64,000 nucleotides of DNA from Maricaulis maris (GTDB lineage Bacteria; Pseudomonadota; Alphaproteobacteria; Caulobacterales; Maricaulaceae). A program made the position numbers and the translations under genes. This document shows, in pieces, positions 17,002-25,461 of this stretch; within the stretch, counting starts at the first letter, position 1, and each line of letters opens with the position of its first letter. Location of the stretch: assembly GCF_003634045.1 (NCBI RefSeq), contig NZ_RBIM01000005.1, positions 124,001 through 188,000 on the forward strand, written 5' to 3'. The notes beneath the pieces are model-generated. The model was given only the letters and a program-made list of their open reading frames with translations. It was not told the DNA's origin and did no database searches.

Positions 17002-17454
17002 ATGCCCCTTCATCGTCATATCTCATCCAATCAGGGCAAGTTCGACGCCACTGGCGTCGGCCTCTCGGTCCTTTGTATCGCACACTGCCTGCTACTGCCC
17101 GCCGCCGCCGCCGCGACACCGATGCTGGTGCCGGAAGCAGGCGCCCTGTTCGGCCTCAGCCATGATTGGCATTTGGCGCTGTTGGCGCTGGCCGCGCCGG
17201 TGTCGCTGATCGGGCTGGGCTGGAGCGTCAGGACAACACGGGCCGGCTGGCCGATTTTCCTGGTGGGCCTGGTCGGGCTTGCGGTCATGGCAACGGGGGC
17301 CTCGCACCTGTTCTCGCCATTGGCCGAAACCGCCCTGACCCTGACCGGGGTGACCATCCTCGCCGGCGCCCATTTCGCGAATTGGCGCTCCCGGGCGAAA
17401 GCCGGCCATGTGCATGAGCGCGATTGCGGCCTGTGTGACGACCACGCCGTGTGA
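17002..17454 (+). CDS. MerC domain-containing membrane protein
   Basis: 150 residues, four hydrophobic helices, with VLCIAHCLLLP in helix 1, which is the paired-Cys motif of MerC-type proteins (C-x3-C with His). The C-terminal tail is His/Cys-rich (HVHERDCGLCDDHAV), a likely metal ligand. MerC proteins move Hg(II) across the inner membrane in mer operons, but there is no mer operon here. The palindrome just upstream resembles a Zur box, which points to zinc scarcity rather than mercury. Start 17002 was chosen at the ATG before the first conserved residues. It stands alone between two terminators or promoters. Confidence 0.8.
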   Translation: MPLHRHISSNQGKFDATGVGLSVLCIAHCLLLPAAAAATPMLVPEAGALFGLSHDWHLALLALAAPVSLIGLGWSVRTTRAGWPIFLVGLVGLAVMATGASHLFSPLAETALTLTGVTILAGAHFANWRSRAKAGHVHERDCGLCDDHAV

Positions 17455-17516
17455 CGCCACGCGGTTTGACGACCGACAGTCCTGACGCCGCAGCGCTCGC
17501 CGACTCGCATCACCGC

Positions 17517-17544
17517 TTGCAATCAGGCGGATTGTGCGTATAAA
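17517..17544 (+). promoter_or_regulatory. Promoter of rpmI-rplT
   Basis: TTGCAA (17517-17522), 16-nt spacer, TATAAA (17539-17544), about 100 nt before rpmI. The leader between it and 17643 is long enough for the L20-dependent control known for this operon in other bacteria, but I could not identify the RNA structure by eye. Confidence 0.6.
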
Positions 17545-17642
17545 CCCCCGCTTCCAACACCAGCCAACCGGGCCAAATCGACATGCCCGCTGGCTGAACC
17601 ATCCATCGGATGCGCGCGCCGCGTCCTGCAAAGGAGATGAAA

Positions 17643-17843
17643 ATGTCGAAGATGAAGACGAAGAGCGGCGCGAAAAAGCGCTTCAAGCTCACCGCCACGG
17701 GTAAAATCAAGGCGGGCCAGACCGGCAAGCGCCACGGGATGATCAAGCGGACGCCCAAGCAGATCCGCAACAAGCGCGGCCAGGTGACCCTGTCACCCCA
17801 GGACGCCAAGATCGTCAAGAAATACATCCCGAACGGCCTTTAA
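17643..17843 (+). CDS. rpmI: 50S ribosomal protein L35
   Basis: 66 residues, normal for bL35. It is small, very basic and carries the family signatures [11 protein letters not shown] near the N-terminus and [12 protein letters not shown], ending in KKYIP. It binds 23S rRNA in the large subunit. The ATG at 17643 follows AAAGGAGATGAAA; an in-frame ATG six bases earlier overlaps the ribosome-binding site and is less likely. rplT follows after 30 nt. In most bacteria infC lies directly upstream; here it is 4.6 kb away with its own start and terminator. Confidence 0.98.
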   Translation: MSKMKTKSGAKKRFKLTATGKIKAGQTGKRHGMIKRTPKQIRNKRGQVTLSPQDAKIVKKYIPNGL

Positions 17844-17873
17844 GCCGCTGGCACCGAGTAGGAGCACTTAGAT

Positions 17874-18230
17874 ATGTCTCGAGTTACATCCGGACCGGCG
17901 ACCGCTAAACGCCACAAGTCAGTCATCAAGAAAGCCAAGGGCTATTACGGCCGCCGCAAGAATACGTTCCGCGTTGCCGTCCAGGCCGTGGAAAAGGCCG
18001 GCCAGTACGCCTATCGCGACCGTCGCGCCAAGAAGCGCAATTTCCGCTCGTTGTGGATCCAGCGCATCAATGCCGGCGCCCGCCAGTATGACATGAATTA
18101 TTCGGTCTTCATGAACGGCCTGACCAAGGCCGGCATCGAAGTCGACCGCAAGGTCCTCGCCGACATCGCCATGCACGAGCCGGATGCCTTCAAGGCCCTG
18201 GTCGACCAGGCGCGCGCGGCTCTGGGCTAA
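17874..18230 (+). CDS. rplT: 50S ribosomal protein L20
   Basis: 118 residues, full length. The basic N-terminal extension ([30 protein letters not shown]) and the globular C-terminal domain ([13 protein letters not shown] ... [15 protein letters not shown]) match bL20. It is essential for early 50S assembly and in several bacteria represses its own operon by binding the leader mRNA. Preceded by GTAGGAGC. A strong terminator follows at 18255. Confidence 0.98.
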   Translation: MSRVTSGPATAKRHKSVIKKAKGYYGRRKNTFRVAVQAVEKAGQYAYRDRRAKKRNFRSLWIQRINAGARQYDMNYSVFMNGLTKAGIEVDRKVLADIAMHEPDAFKALVDQARAALG

Positions 18231-18254
18231 GCCCCCGGAACATCGAATGTCGAA

Positions 18255-18292
18255 AAGGCCCGCCAGCGCATCGTTGGCGGGCCCTTTTTGTT
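18255..18292 (+). terminator. Terminator after rplT
   Basis: A GGCCCGCCA ... TGGCGGGCC stem with a 9-nt loop followed by CTTTTTGTTT, 24 nt after the rplT stop. Confidence 0.9.
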
Positions 18293-18302
18293 TGCGGCAG
18301 AA

Positions 18303-18423
18303 ACCCCCTCATCCCCCCTGCGGGGACCTTCTCCCGCGAGGGGAGAAGGCGCATGAGCCAGCCGCTGGCAAGAACGCCCTCTCCCCTCGCGGGAGAGGGT
18401 GGCCCGAAGGGTCGGGTGAGGGG
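18303..18423. repeat. Composite palindromic intergenic repeat
   Basis: A non-coding 121-bp element between rplT and pheS. Outer arms CCCCCTCA (18303-18310) and TGAGGGGG (18416-18423) enclose two hairpins: CCTTCTCCC/GGGGAGAAGG (18326-18348) and CCCTCTCCC/GGGAGAGGG (18376-18398), followed by TGGCCCGAAGGGTCGGG. This kind of CCCTCTCCC...GGTGAGGG palindrome is a common interspersed repeat of proteobacterial genomes. The remaining 18424-18542 shows no further feature, so pheS may use a promoter I cannot see or read through. Confidence 0.8.
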
Positions 18424-18542
18424 GCCTTCCGGCCACAGCGCCAGACGCCGCAAGCATTTGCCACCCTCTCAGCCGTCACTCCCGGTCGACACACAAAACC
18501 CCAGCCGCTAAATCCAATCCCGACCGTATGGGACGACACGAC

Positions 18543-19625
18543 ATGACCGACACTTCCAATCTCGACACGCTTGAAGCCGGGGTCCGCAGCCAGATCGATG
18601 GCGCGACGGATGAGGCCGGGCTGGACGCGGTGCGCGTTGCGGCGCTGGGCAAGAAGGGCTCGGTTTCGCTGATGATGCGCGAGCTGGGCAGGATGAGCCC
18701 GGAAGAGCGTCAGGTGATGGGCCCGGCGCTCAATGGTCTAAAGACCCGGCTCAATGACGCCATCGAGGCGCGCAAGGCGGATCTGGAAGCGGCGGCCCTG
18801 AATGCGGCGCTGGCGTCGGAGACGGTCGATGTCACCCTGCCGGTGCGACCGGAACCGAAGGGCTCGCTGCACCCGATCACACAAGTGATGGAAGAGCTGG
18901 CGGTGATCTTCGCCGATATGGGTTTTGCCGTCGCCGAAGGGCCGGATGTGGAGACCGATTTCCACAATTTCACCGCCCTGAACTTCCCCGAAGGTCACCC
19001 GGCCCGCGACACCCAGGACACGTTCTTCATGAAGCCGGACGCGGAGGGCCTGCGCAAGGTTCTGCGCACGCACACCTCGCCGGTGCAGATCCGCACCATG
19101 CTGGAAGGCAAGACGCCGATCCGCATCATCGCGCCGGGCCGTGTCTATCGCTGTGACTGGGACCAGACCCACACGCCCATGTTCCATCAGGTCGAGGGGC
19201 TGGTGATCGACAAGGAAACCCATATGGGTCACCTCAAGGGCACGCTGATGGATTTCATCGCCGCCTTCTTCGAGACCGACCAGGTTGAGGCGCAATTCCG
19301 CCCGCACCATTTCCCCTTCACCGAACCCTCGGCCGAGATGGATGTGCGCTATGAGCGGGTCGGCGATGCGGTGAAGGTTGGCTCCGGCGACAAATGGATG
19401 GAAATCCTCGGCTGCGGCATGGTCCACCCGAATGTGATCCGCAATTGCGGCCTCGACCCGGACGAATATCAGGGCTTCGCCTTCGGCATGGGCGTCGACC
19501 GTCTCGCCATGCTCAAATACGGCGCGCCGGACCTGCGCGACTTCTTCAATTCCGACGTCCGCTGGATGGCGCATTACGGCTTCAGCCCGCTGCTGCAGGC
19601 CAATCTGGCGACGGGGCTGAGCTGA
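18543..19625 (+). CDS. pheS: Phenylalanine--tRNA ligase alpha subunit
   Basis: 360 residues. The catalytic subunit of the (alpha-beta)2 class II synthetase that charges tRNA-Phe. An N-terminal coiled-coil (about 1-95) binds tRNA. The catalytic domain shows motif 1 near [19 protein letters not shown], motif 2 [22 protein letters not shown], the [17 protein letters not shown] stretch that binds phenylalanine, and motif 3 [15 protein letters not shown] chose the ATG at 18543 as best matching the family; the ATG at 18528 is an alternative. It is separated from pheT by two unrelated genes, which is unusual. Confidence 0.97.
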   Translation: MTDTSNLDTLEAGVRSQIDGATDEAGLDAVRVAALGKKGSVSLMMRELGRMSPEERQVMGPALNGLKTRLNDAIEARKADLEAAALNAALASETVDVTLPVRPEPKGSLHPITQVMEELAVIFADMGFAVAEGPDVETDFHNFTALNFPEGHPARDTQDTFFMKPDAEGLRKVLRTHTSPVQIRTMLEGKTPIRIIAPGRVYRCDWDQTHTPMFHQVEGLVIDKETHMGHLKGTLMDFIAAFFETDQVEAQFRPHHFPFTEPSAEMDVRYERVGDAVKVGSGDKWMEILGCGMVHPNVIRNCGLDPDEYQGFAFGMGVDRLAMLKYGAPDLRDFFNSDVRWMAHYGFSPLLQANLATGLS

Positions 19626-19632
19626 ACCGATC

Positions 19633-20265
19633 ATGTGGCGCTGGCTCACAAATAACCACCAGACGCTGACAGGCGTTGGCGCGATGCTTGTGGGTGTCGC
19701 AGCGCTGTTCGTCGCCTGGGATCAGGGCCGGGTTATGCGGGCGCAGCAGCATGGGGCGGTGGTGCCGGTGCTGCAGCTTGACGGCTTTGTGAGCTCCACC
19801 CCCGACCTGCGCAGTGTTGGTCTGCGTGTCGTCAATAATGGCGTCGGTCCGGCGATGATCGAAAGTGTCAGCCTGAGGCGTCGTGGTGTGGTGTCCGATA
19901 ACTTCGACGCGCTGATTGCGCTGTTGCCGGTTGGGTTCGATCGATCCTGGTCGAGCGTAAATGGCCGGGCGTTGGCGCCGGGCGGCGAAGTCGAACCGGT
20001 CATGTTCATGTGGGAGCGTGGTTCGCTCAGCGAGGATGAGCTGGGCGCGCTTCTGGCAGAATGGCAACACTGGTCTGTCGAGGCCTGTTACTGCTCAGTC
20101 TTCAATCGATGCTGGACCTCCTCGTCCGGCAATGCGGGTCGGTCCCCTGTGCGCAGCTGTCCTGCGGTCGATGTTGATCCGTTTGAGCGCATCGGTGTGG
20201 CCGGCGGACCGAACGGCGGGCAGGCTTCACGCATCGCCACCGGGGCGGAGGTGCCAGTCCCATGA
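19633..20265 (+). CDS. Membrane-anchored protein of unknown function, paralog A (between pheS and pheT)
   Basis: 210 residues. One N-terminal transmembrane helix (about 10-28) is followed by a conserved block AWDQGRVMRAQQH and a beta-rich periplasmic or cytosolic domain. It is clearly paralogous to the next gene: both share AWDQxRVMRAQQH, N(N/D)G(V/I)GPA, LAPG and VEACYCSVxxRCW. The Cys-x-Cys...Cys cluster near residue 155 is the most conserved part and could bind metal or form a disulfide. I know no family for it. It starts 7 nt after pheS and overlaps the next gene by 4 nt, so it is co-expressed with the synthetase. Confidence 0.8.
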   Translation: MWRWLTNNHQTLTGVGAMLVGVAALFVAWDQGRVMRAQQHGAVVPVLQLDGFVSSTPDLRSVGLRVVNNGVGPAMIESVSLRRRGVVSDNFDALIALLPVGFDRSWSSVNGRALAPGGEVEPVMFMWERGSLSEDELGALLAEWQHWSVEACYCSVFNRCWTSSSGNAGRSPVRSCPAVDVDPFERIGVAGGPNGGQASRIATGAEVPVP

Positions 20266-20843
20266 AATCGATCATCGCCTGGCTCAAATCCAATCACACC
20301 GCCATCACCTCGCTGGCAGCGATCCTGATTTCGGCCATTGCGCTGTTCGTGGCGTGGGACCAGTCGCGGGTGATGCGGGCGCAGCAGCATGCCGATGTCT
20401 GGCCGGCGGTGCAGGTTGAGACCCAGATGTCGACCGAGGATGGCCAGCACATCTTTCTCGTCGGCATGACCAATGACGGCATTGGTCCGGCCCTGATAAA
20501 CCGGATCGACGCGGTCTTTGCCGGTCAGCCACTGCGCCACTGGGAAGAGATGGGGACGCGTCGGCCGGAAGGTCTGCCCCGCCCTGACATGTGGACCGGC
20601 GGCAGCCAGGGCGCGATCCTCGCGCCGGGTGAAACCGTCATCTTGGCGCAGATCACCTGGCCAGCGAGCGAGGAGCGCTGGCCGCTCATAGGTGAGTATC
20701 AGGCCGACTTCTTCGCTGTCACGGTCGAGGCCTGTTACTGCTCCGTCTATGGGCGGTGCTGGACGGCCCTTCGTGATGGCCGGACCAATCATCCCGAACC
20801 GATCGACGCCTGTCCGGCGGCCGATCCGGATTCCAACTTGTAA
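20262..20843 (+). CDS. Membrane-anchored protein of unknown function, paralog B (between pheS and pheT)
   Basis: 193 residues. Same architecture as the preceding gene: N-terminal helix (about 13-32, SLAAILISAIALFVAWDQ), the RVMRAQQH block, a beta-rich middle (NDGIGPALINRI, ILAPGETVILAQITW) and the C-terminal VEACYCSVYGRCW motif, then a Pro/Asp-rich tail. The two arose by tandem duplication but have diverged well below half identity by eye. The ATGA overlap with paralog A indicates translational coupling. pheT begins 19 nt after the stop. Confidence 0.8.
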   Translation: MKSIIAWLKSNHTAITSLAAILISAIALFVAWDQSRVMRAQQHADVWPAVQVETQMSTEDGQHIFLVGMTNDGIGPALINRIDAVFAGQPLRHWEEMGTRRPEGLPRPDMWTGGSQGAILAPGETVILAQITWPASEERWPLIGEYQADFFAVTVEACYCSVYGRCWTALRDGRTNHPEPIDACPAADPDSNL

Positions 20844-20862
20844 GTGACGGCAGGAGCCGACG

Positions 20863-23262
20863 ATGAAATTCCCGCTTTCTTGGCTGAAATACCATCTGGA
20901 AACCGACGCCTCCCTTGAGGCGATTGCGGAAGCCATGACCATGGCCGGTCTGGAAATCGAGGATATCGACAATCCGCTGGAGAAGTTCGCGGCCTTCACG
21001 GTCTGCCATGTCACCCATGCGGAAAAGCATCCAGACGCCGACAAGCTGAAAGTGTGCACGGTCGAGACGGTAGATGGCACCAAGCAGATCGTCTGCGGCG
21101 CTCCGAATGCGCGCACCGGCATGTATGCGATCTATGCGCCGCTGGGAGCCTATATTCCGGGTCTCGATTTCGCCCTCGACAAGAAGCCGCGCAAGATCCG
21201 CGGCGTCGAGAGCCATGGCATGATGTGTTCGGCCAAGGAGCTGGAGCTCGGCGAGGATCATGACGGCATTATCGACCTGCCGGAGCCCTTCGAGATCGGC
21301 ACGCCGGCGGTAGTCGCGCTCGGCATGGCTGACCCGGTCATCGATTTCGAGGTGACGCCCAACCGCCCCGACTGGCTCGGCGTGCGCGGCATTGCCCGCG
21401 ACCTGGCTGCAACCGGCATCGGTACGCTCAAGACCCATGATATCGACGCCATCCCCAGCAACTTCCCTTGCCCGGTCCAGGTCGAGCTGGACTGGCCGGA
21501 AGCCTGCCCGGTCTATGCCGGTCGGGTGATCCGCGGCGTCAAGAATGGCGAGAGCCCGGACTGGCTGAAAAAGGCGATCAAGGCGATCGGCCTGCGTCCG
21601 ATCAATTTCCTCGCCGACATCACCAACATGATCTCGGTTGATCGCTGCCGTCCGCTGCATGTCTATGACCTGGCCAAGCTGGAAGGCCCGATCCGGGCCC
21701 GTCGCGGCCGCGGCGAGGCGGATCGGTTCGAGGCGCTCGACAACAAGGAACATGTGCCCACCGAGGACCAGTGCGTGATTGCCGACGACGCCCGTTGCCA
21801 TGGCTTTGGCGGTGTCATGGGCGGCACCTATTCCGGCGTTTCGGCTTCGACGACCGATGTCTTCATTGAAAGCGCCTGGTTCGAGCCGCTCCTGGTCCGG
21901 GCGACGGCCAAGGCGACCGGGATCGACAGCGATGCCAAATACCGCTTCGAGCGCGGTGTGGATCCCGCCTCGCCGCAGGCCGGCATCGAGCAGGCCACCG
22001 AGCTGGTTCTGAAATATTGCGGTGGTGAAGCCTCCGAGGTGATTGTCGCCGGTGAAACGCCGGCAGCACCGGCCGCCATTGAATTCCCGATCGCCGAGGT
22101 CAAGCGCCTCACCGGGCTCGACCTGCCGCGCGCTGAAATTATCCGCATCCTGGAAACCCTGGGCTTTGCGCCTGCGGGTGAAGGCGATGTCCTGACCGTC
22201 GGCGTGCCGAGCTGGCGCATGGATTGTTCGCTAAAAGCCGATCTCGTTGAAGAGGTCGCCCGCATCCATGGCTTTGACAAGCTCGACGCCGTCTCCCTGC
22301 CGCGCCCGCCGGTTCGCCGCGAAGCGCCGGCCACGGTGATGCAGCTGCGCGCCCGTCATGCCCGTCGCGCGCTTGCCGGCCGGGGCTATAGCGAATCCGT
22401 GACCTGGTCCTTCTGCAACACCGAACAAGCCAAGCTGTTTGGCGGTCATGGTGAGGGGCTGGAACTGGAGAACCCGATTTCCTCGGAACTGGACGTGATG
22501 CGTCCGACGGCACTGATCCACCTGCTCACCGCGCTGCAGGCCAATGCGGACCGGGGCCAGGATGATGCGCGCCTGTTCGAGGTCGGACCGATCTATCTCG
22601 ACGACAGTGACAAGGGCCAGAAACTGGTCGCGACCGGCGTGCGTCGCGTCGAGGCTGGTCGACATTGGGCCGGCACGCGCCAGCCCGACATTTTCGACGC
22701 CAAGGCCGATGCCCTTGCGGCACTGGCGGCTGCCGGCGCCCCCGTCGACAATCTTCAGGTCGTCGCCGAGGCGCGTGATTGGTGGCATCCGGGTCGTTCC
22801 GGCGTGCTGCGCCTGGGTCCCAAGAATGTGATGGCCGAGTTCGGCGAGGTCCATCCTGCCGTGCTCAAGGCGCTCGATATTGATGGTCGTGTCCTGGCGT
22901 TTGAAATCGTGCTCGACGCGATCCCGCAGCCCAAGAAGGCGTCCGGCCTCAAGGCCCGCACGCCGCTGGAACGAGCCGACCTGACGCCTGTCACCCGAGA
23001 TTTTGCCTTCCTGGTCGACAAGTCCGTGGCCGCCGACACGCTGGTCCGCGCCGCCAAGGGCGCCGACAAGCAGATGATTTCCGACGTCTCCATCTTCGAC
23101 GTCTATGACGGCAAGGGCGTGCCGGAGGGGCAGGTCTCACTGGCCATCGAGGTCACGCTGCAGCCGCGCGACAAGACATTGACCGAAAAAGAGATCGAGG
23201 CCATCGGTGCCGGCATCATTGCCAAGGTCGAAAAGGCCACCGGCGCCAGCCTGCGCAGCTGA
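20863..23262 (+). CDS. pheT: Phenylalanine--tRNA ligase beta subunit
   Basis: 799 residues, full length. Domains in order: N-terminal core MKFPLSWLKYHLE, an OB-fold tRNA-binding domain (about 40-150; VCHVTHAEKHPDADKLKVC), the B3/B4 editing domain (about 215-380) that hydrolyses Tyr-tRNA-Phe, the B5 domain (about 405-475), a catalytic-like domain without activity, and the C-terminal anticodon-binding FDX-ACB domain (about 705-799; TPVTRDFAFLVD, QPRDKTLTEKEIEAI). Preceded by CAGGAG. The next gene starts 2 nt after the stop. Confidence 0.98.
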   Translation: MKFPLSWLKYHLETDASLEAIAEAMTMAGLEIEDIDNPLEKFAAFTVCHVTHAEKHPDADKLKVCTVETVDGTKQIVCGAPNARTGMYAIYAPLGAYIPGLDFALDKKPRKIRGVESHGMMCSAKELELGEDHDGIIDLPEPFEIGTPAVVALGMADPVIDFEVTPNRPDWLGVRGIARDLAATGIGTLKTHDIDAIPSNFPCPVQVELDWPEACPVYAGRVIRGVKNGESPDWLKKAIKAIGLRPINFLADITNMISVDRCRPLHVYDLAKLEGPIRARRGRGEADRFEALDNKEHVPTEDQCVIADDARCHGFGGVMGGTYSGVSASTTDVFIESAWFEPLLVRATAKATGIDSDAKYRFERGVDPASPQAGIEQATELVLKYCGGEASEVIVAGETPAAPAAIEFPIAEVKRLTGLDLPRAEIIRILETLGFAPAGEGDVLTVGVPSWRMDCSLKADLVEEVARIHGFDKLDAVSLPRPPVRREAPATVMQLRARHARRALAGRGYSESVTWSFCNTEQAKLFGGHGEGLELENPISSELDVMRPTALIHLLTALQANADRGQDDARLFEVGPIYLDDSDKGQKLVATGVRRVEAGRHWAGTRQPDIFDAKADALAALAAAGAPVDNLQVVAEARDWWHPGRSGVLRLGPKNVMAEFGEVHPAVLKALDIDGRVLAFEIVLDAIPQPKKASGLKARTPLERADLTPVTRDFAFLVDKSVAADTLVRAAKGADKQMISDVSIFDVYDGKGVPEGQVSLAIEVTLQPRDKTLTEKEIEAIGAGIIAKVEKATGASLRS

Positions 23263-23264
23263 TC

Positions 23265-23879
23265 ATGGTGCCCGCCGCAAGCGACTGGGCGGTACCGCCC
23301 GAGGCGGAGCGGGCCGACTATGTGATCGCGGCGGTCATGACCGATCCGTTGGCGCGCGAGGTCTTGGTGCGGGCGCATGGGCTCGGACTGCCGGATTGGG
23401 CGTTGATGGCGGGGGCTGTCTACAAGGCCGTGTGGAATGCGTTGACCGGTCGGGCGCCCGGTCACGGGATCAATGATTATGATCTCGCCTATTTCGACGC
23501 CAGCGATCTGAGCGCCGAGGCGGAAGCCGCGATTGTGGGACCCGCCGAAGCCCGCTTCGCCGATTTGCCGGTGCCGGTCGAGGTCTGCAATCAGGCCCGC
23601 GTCCATATCTGGTTCAATGCGCAATACGGCACGCAGCGCACGCCGCTGCGCGACACGACTGACGCGCTGCGCCATTTTGCCTCCAAGACGCACTCCGTCG
23701 CCATTCGGCTTGATCAGCAGGGCCAACCGGAGGTGTTGGCACCGTTCGGACTGGACGCCGTGTTCAGCCGCACAATCCGTCCGATGGCGGGGGTGGCGCA
23801 TCCGGAAGGCTGGAACCGCAAGGTTGCCGGACAGGCCCGCATCTGGCCGGAACTCGAATTCGTCAAGATTCCCGTCTGA
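23265..23879 (+). CDS. Nucleotidyltransferase family protein (PF06042/DUF925 type)
   Basis: 204 residues. The pattern fits the NTP_transf_6 (formerly DUF925) family: LMAGAVYKAVWNALTGR with the helical GA-Y-x-x-WN motif, GINDYDLAYFDASDLS with the Asp pair expected for a nucleotidyltransferase metal site, EVCNQARVHIW, and TRP-type FGLDAVFSRTIRP near the end. The substrate is unknown; related proteins are mostly uncharacterised. It lies 2 nt after pheT and probably shares its transcript. An AT-rich intergenic region follows. Confidence 0.8.
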   Translation: MVPAASDWAVPPEAERADYVIAAVMTDPLAREVLVRAHGLGLPDWALMAGAVYKAVWNALTGRAPGHGINDYDLAYFDASDLSAEAEAAIVGPAEARFADLPVPVEVCNQARVHIWFNAQYGTQRTPLRDTTDALRHFASKTHSVAIRLDQQGQPEVLAPFGLDAVFSRTIRPMAGVAHPEGWNRKVAGQARIWPELEFVKIPV

Positions 23880-23936
23880 CGAGAATTTTGGTCTATATAA
23901 TTCTATTTATACGAGAAAATGGCGGCGACTCTCGTC

Positions 23937-23955
23937 CCGGCGGCCGGAATTTTTT
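23937..23955 (+). terminator. Possible weak terminator after the pheT transcript
   Basis: CCGG-CGG-CCGG followed by AATTTTTT. The stem is short, so this is a weak candidate. The remainder of 23880-24063 is AT-rich (TATATAATTCTATTTATA) and likely carries the promoter of the following gene. Confidence 0.3.
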
Positions 23956-24008
23956 GCGCTATCGCGCGTGAGGCGTATGGCGGAGTTTCGGTACAACCGT
24001 TAGGGTGG

Positions 24009-24023
24009 TTAACAGAAAGCTAA
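24009..24023 (+). promoter_or_regulatory. CtrA-like half-site pair upstream of the Sel1 protein gene
   Basis: TTAA-N7-CTAA, one mismatch from the CtrA consensus TTAA-N7-TTAA, 41 nt before the start of the peptidoglycan-binding gene. Confidence 0.4.
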
Positions 24024-24063
24024 TGGCAGCGTCGGGCCCGGCCCGGAGGAGTGTGTTCCCGAC

Positions 24064-25437
24064 ATGGAGCGAGTGACCGCCCTGCTGGCCCAGGCTGCCG
24101 CAACCATTCTCGTTCTGATCGGGTTGGTCGTGGTGCTCGGTTTTACCCACGCCCGGGCCTATGACGCCGGTTATTGCTCTGGCCAATACTGCGCTGATGA
24201 CGAGGCCGGTTGGTGGCCCTTCGGCCAGTCGCGGCGCCCCCAGACCCAGTCGGGGAGTGCACCGCCTGGCAGTGTGATCACGCATGGGTCGCCGGGGACC
24301 AGCTATCCCGGCAGCGACACGCTCTATCCAGATCCGCCACCCGATGTCCGCGGCACCTCGTCCGGCTCGAACGGGGCGACGACAGGCTCCGGCAGCGGGT
24401 TGAGCCTCTCCACTGGCATTGCCGGACCGGGGTCCTCGGTTCAGGGCCGTCCGATTTCCCGCCCACCGGTCTTCACGCGCGACCCGGGCGAACGCATCTG
24501 TTCGCCCGATCATTACGGCGTTGATGATGCGGCCATTGCCCGCTGCTGGTTGCGCGTCGGCGATGCCTATCAGGCCGTCGACCGGATCGACGAGGCCCGT
24601 GCCGCCTGGGATGAGGCGCTGCTGATTGGCTCCTCTGTTGGCGGTGCGCAAGCCTCCCTGGTGGCGCATCAGCGCCTGCAGGCCGCTGTGCTGGAACGCT
24701 CCTGCCCCGCCACACCGCAGAGCCTGGCCCGTATCGCCTATGGTTTCGACCAGACCGAAGATGATGGCGACATCATCGAGCTCGTCCTGCGCCAGCGCGC
24801 ACTCGCGGCGCTCGGCTATTACAATGGCGAGATCGACGGCAGTTATGGGCCGATGACGCGTCGATCGGTGCGGGACTTCCAGGGTGATCTCGGTTTCGAT
24901 CTGACCGGCGTCCTGACCCCGGCGGAAACCGTGACACTGGTCTGCCATGCCGCCCTCACGGCGCGTGATGCTCATGCCCAGAACCTGCTCGGCATCATGT
25001 TTGCGACCGGGCTCGGCCTGGAACAGAATATCGACACCTCGCTGGAATGGCTGGAGACCGCAGCCGAGCGCGGCCATGCCGGCGCCAATTTCAATCTCGC
25101 GGTGATTTATGGCACCGGCACTGTCCAGGGCAGTTATCGCCTGTGCGGCATTGTCGAAAGCCCTGAACGGGCAGACAGCTATCTGCGCCGCGCGGCCGAT
25201 CTTGGTCATGACCGGGCGCGACGCCTGCGCAGCGTGGTCGGCGTGTCCGGAGAACCGGCGGTGCGCTGGTCGCGGATCTCCGAAGCGCTGATCAATGACG
25301 CCGTCGCCAATGATGACCGTTTCTATCTCGCCTGGCAGCGCCGTGTTGACGAGATGCGCCGCGCCAACGGCAGTGAACTGCAACAGCCCGGCTGCTACCA
25401 GGCAGCGATGGACGGAGGCCAACCCGCCGCCGAATAG
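24064..25437 (+). CDS. Peptidoglycan-binding and Sel1-repeat protein
   Basis: 457 residues. An N-terminal membrane anchor or uncleaved signal (about 8-30), then a Ser/Gly/Pro-rich linker (55-140), a helical part with TPR-like features, a PG-binding-1 domain (about 240-300; LRQRALAALGYYNGEIDGSYGPMTRRSVRDFQ is the canonical motif) and Sel1-like repeats (about 300-385; AQNLLGIMFATGLGLEQNIDTSLEWLETAAERGHAGA). Such proteins link the envelope to regulatory or localisation complexes, often around the cell pole or stalk in Caulobacter relatives. The start at 24064 follows CCGGAGGAG at a distance. A CtrA-like site lies upstream. Confidence 0.87.
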   Translation: MERVTALLAQAAATILVLIGLVVVLGFTHARAYDAGYCSGQYCADDEAGWWPFGQSRRPQTQSGSAPPGSVITHGSPGTSYPGSDTLYPDPPPDVRGTSSGSNGATTGSGSGLSLSTGIAGPGSSVQGRPISRPPVFTRDPGERICSPDHYGVDDAAIARCWLRVGDAYQAVDRIDEARAAWDEALLIGSSVGGAQASLVAHQRLQAAVLERSCPATPQSLARIAYGFDQTEDDGDIIELVLRQRALAALGYYNGEIDGSYGPMTRRSVRDFQGDLGFDLTGVLTPAETVTLVCHAALTARDAHAQNLLGIMFATGLGLEQNIDTSLEWLETAAERGHAGANFNLAVIYGTGTVQGSYRLCGIVESPERADSYLRRAADLGHDRARRLRSVVGVSGEPAVRWSRISEALINDAVANDDRFYLAWQRRVDEMRRANGSELQQPGCYQAAMDGGQPAAE

Positions 25438-25461
25438 GTGGACGGATTTGGGAGGATGATG

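Noticed and set aside
17002-17454. Mercury resistance gene merC
   Set aside because: No merA, merT, merP or merR is nearby and the operator resembles a Zur box, so I named only the domain family.
18303-18423. Possible CRISPR array
   Set aside because: Only one palindromic composite element is present; no regular repeat-spacer series and no cas genes.
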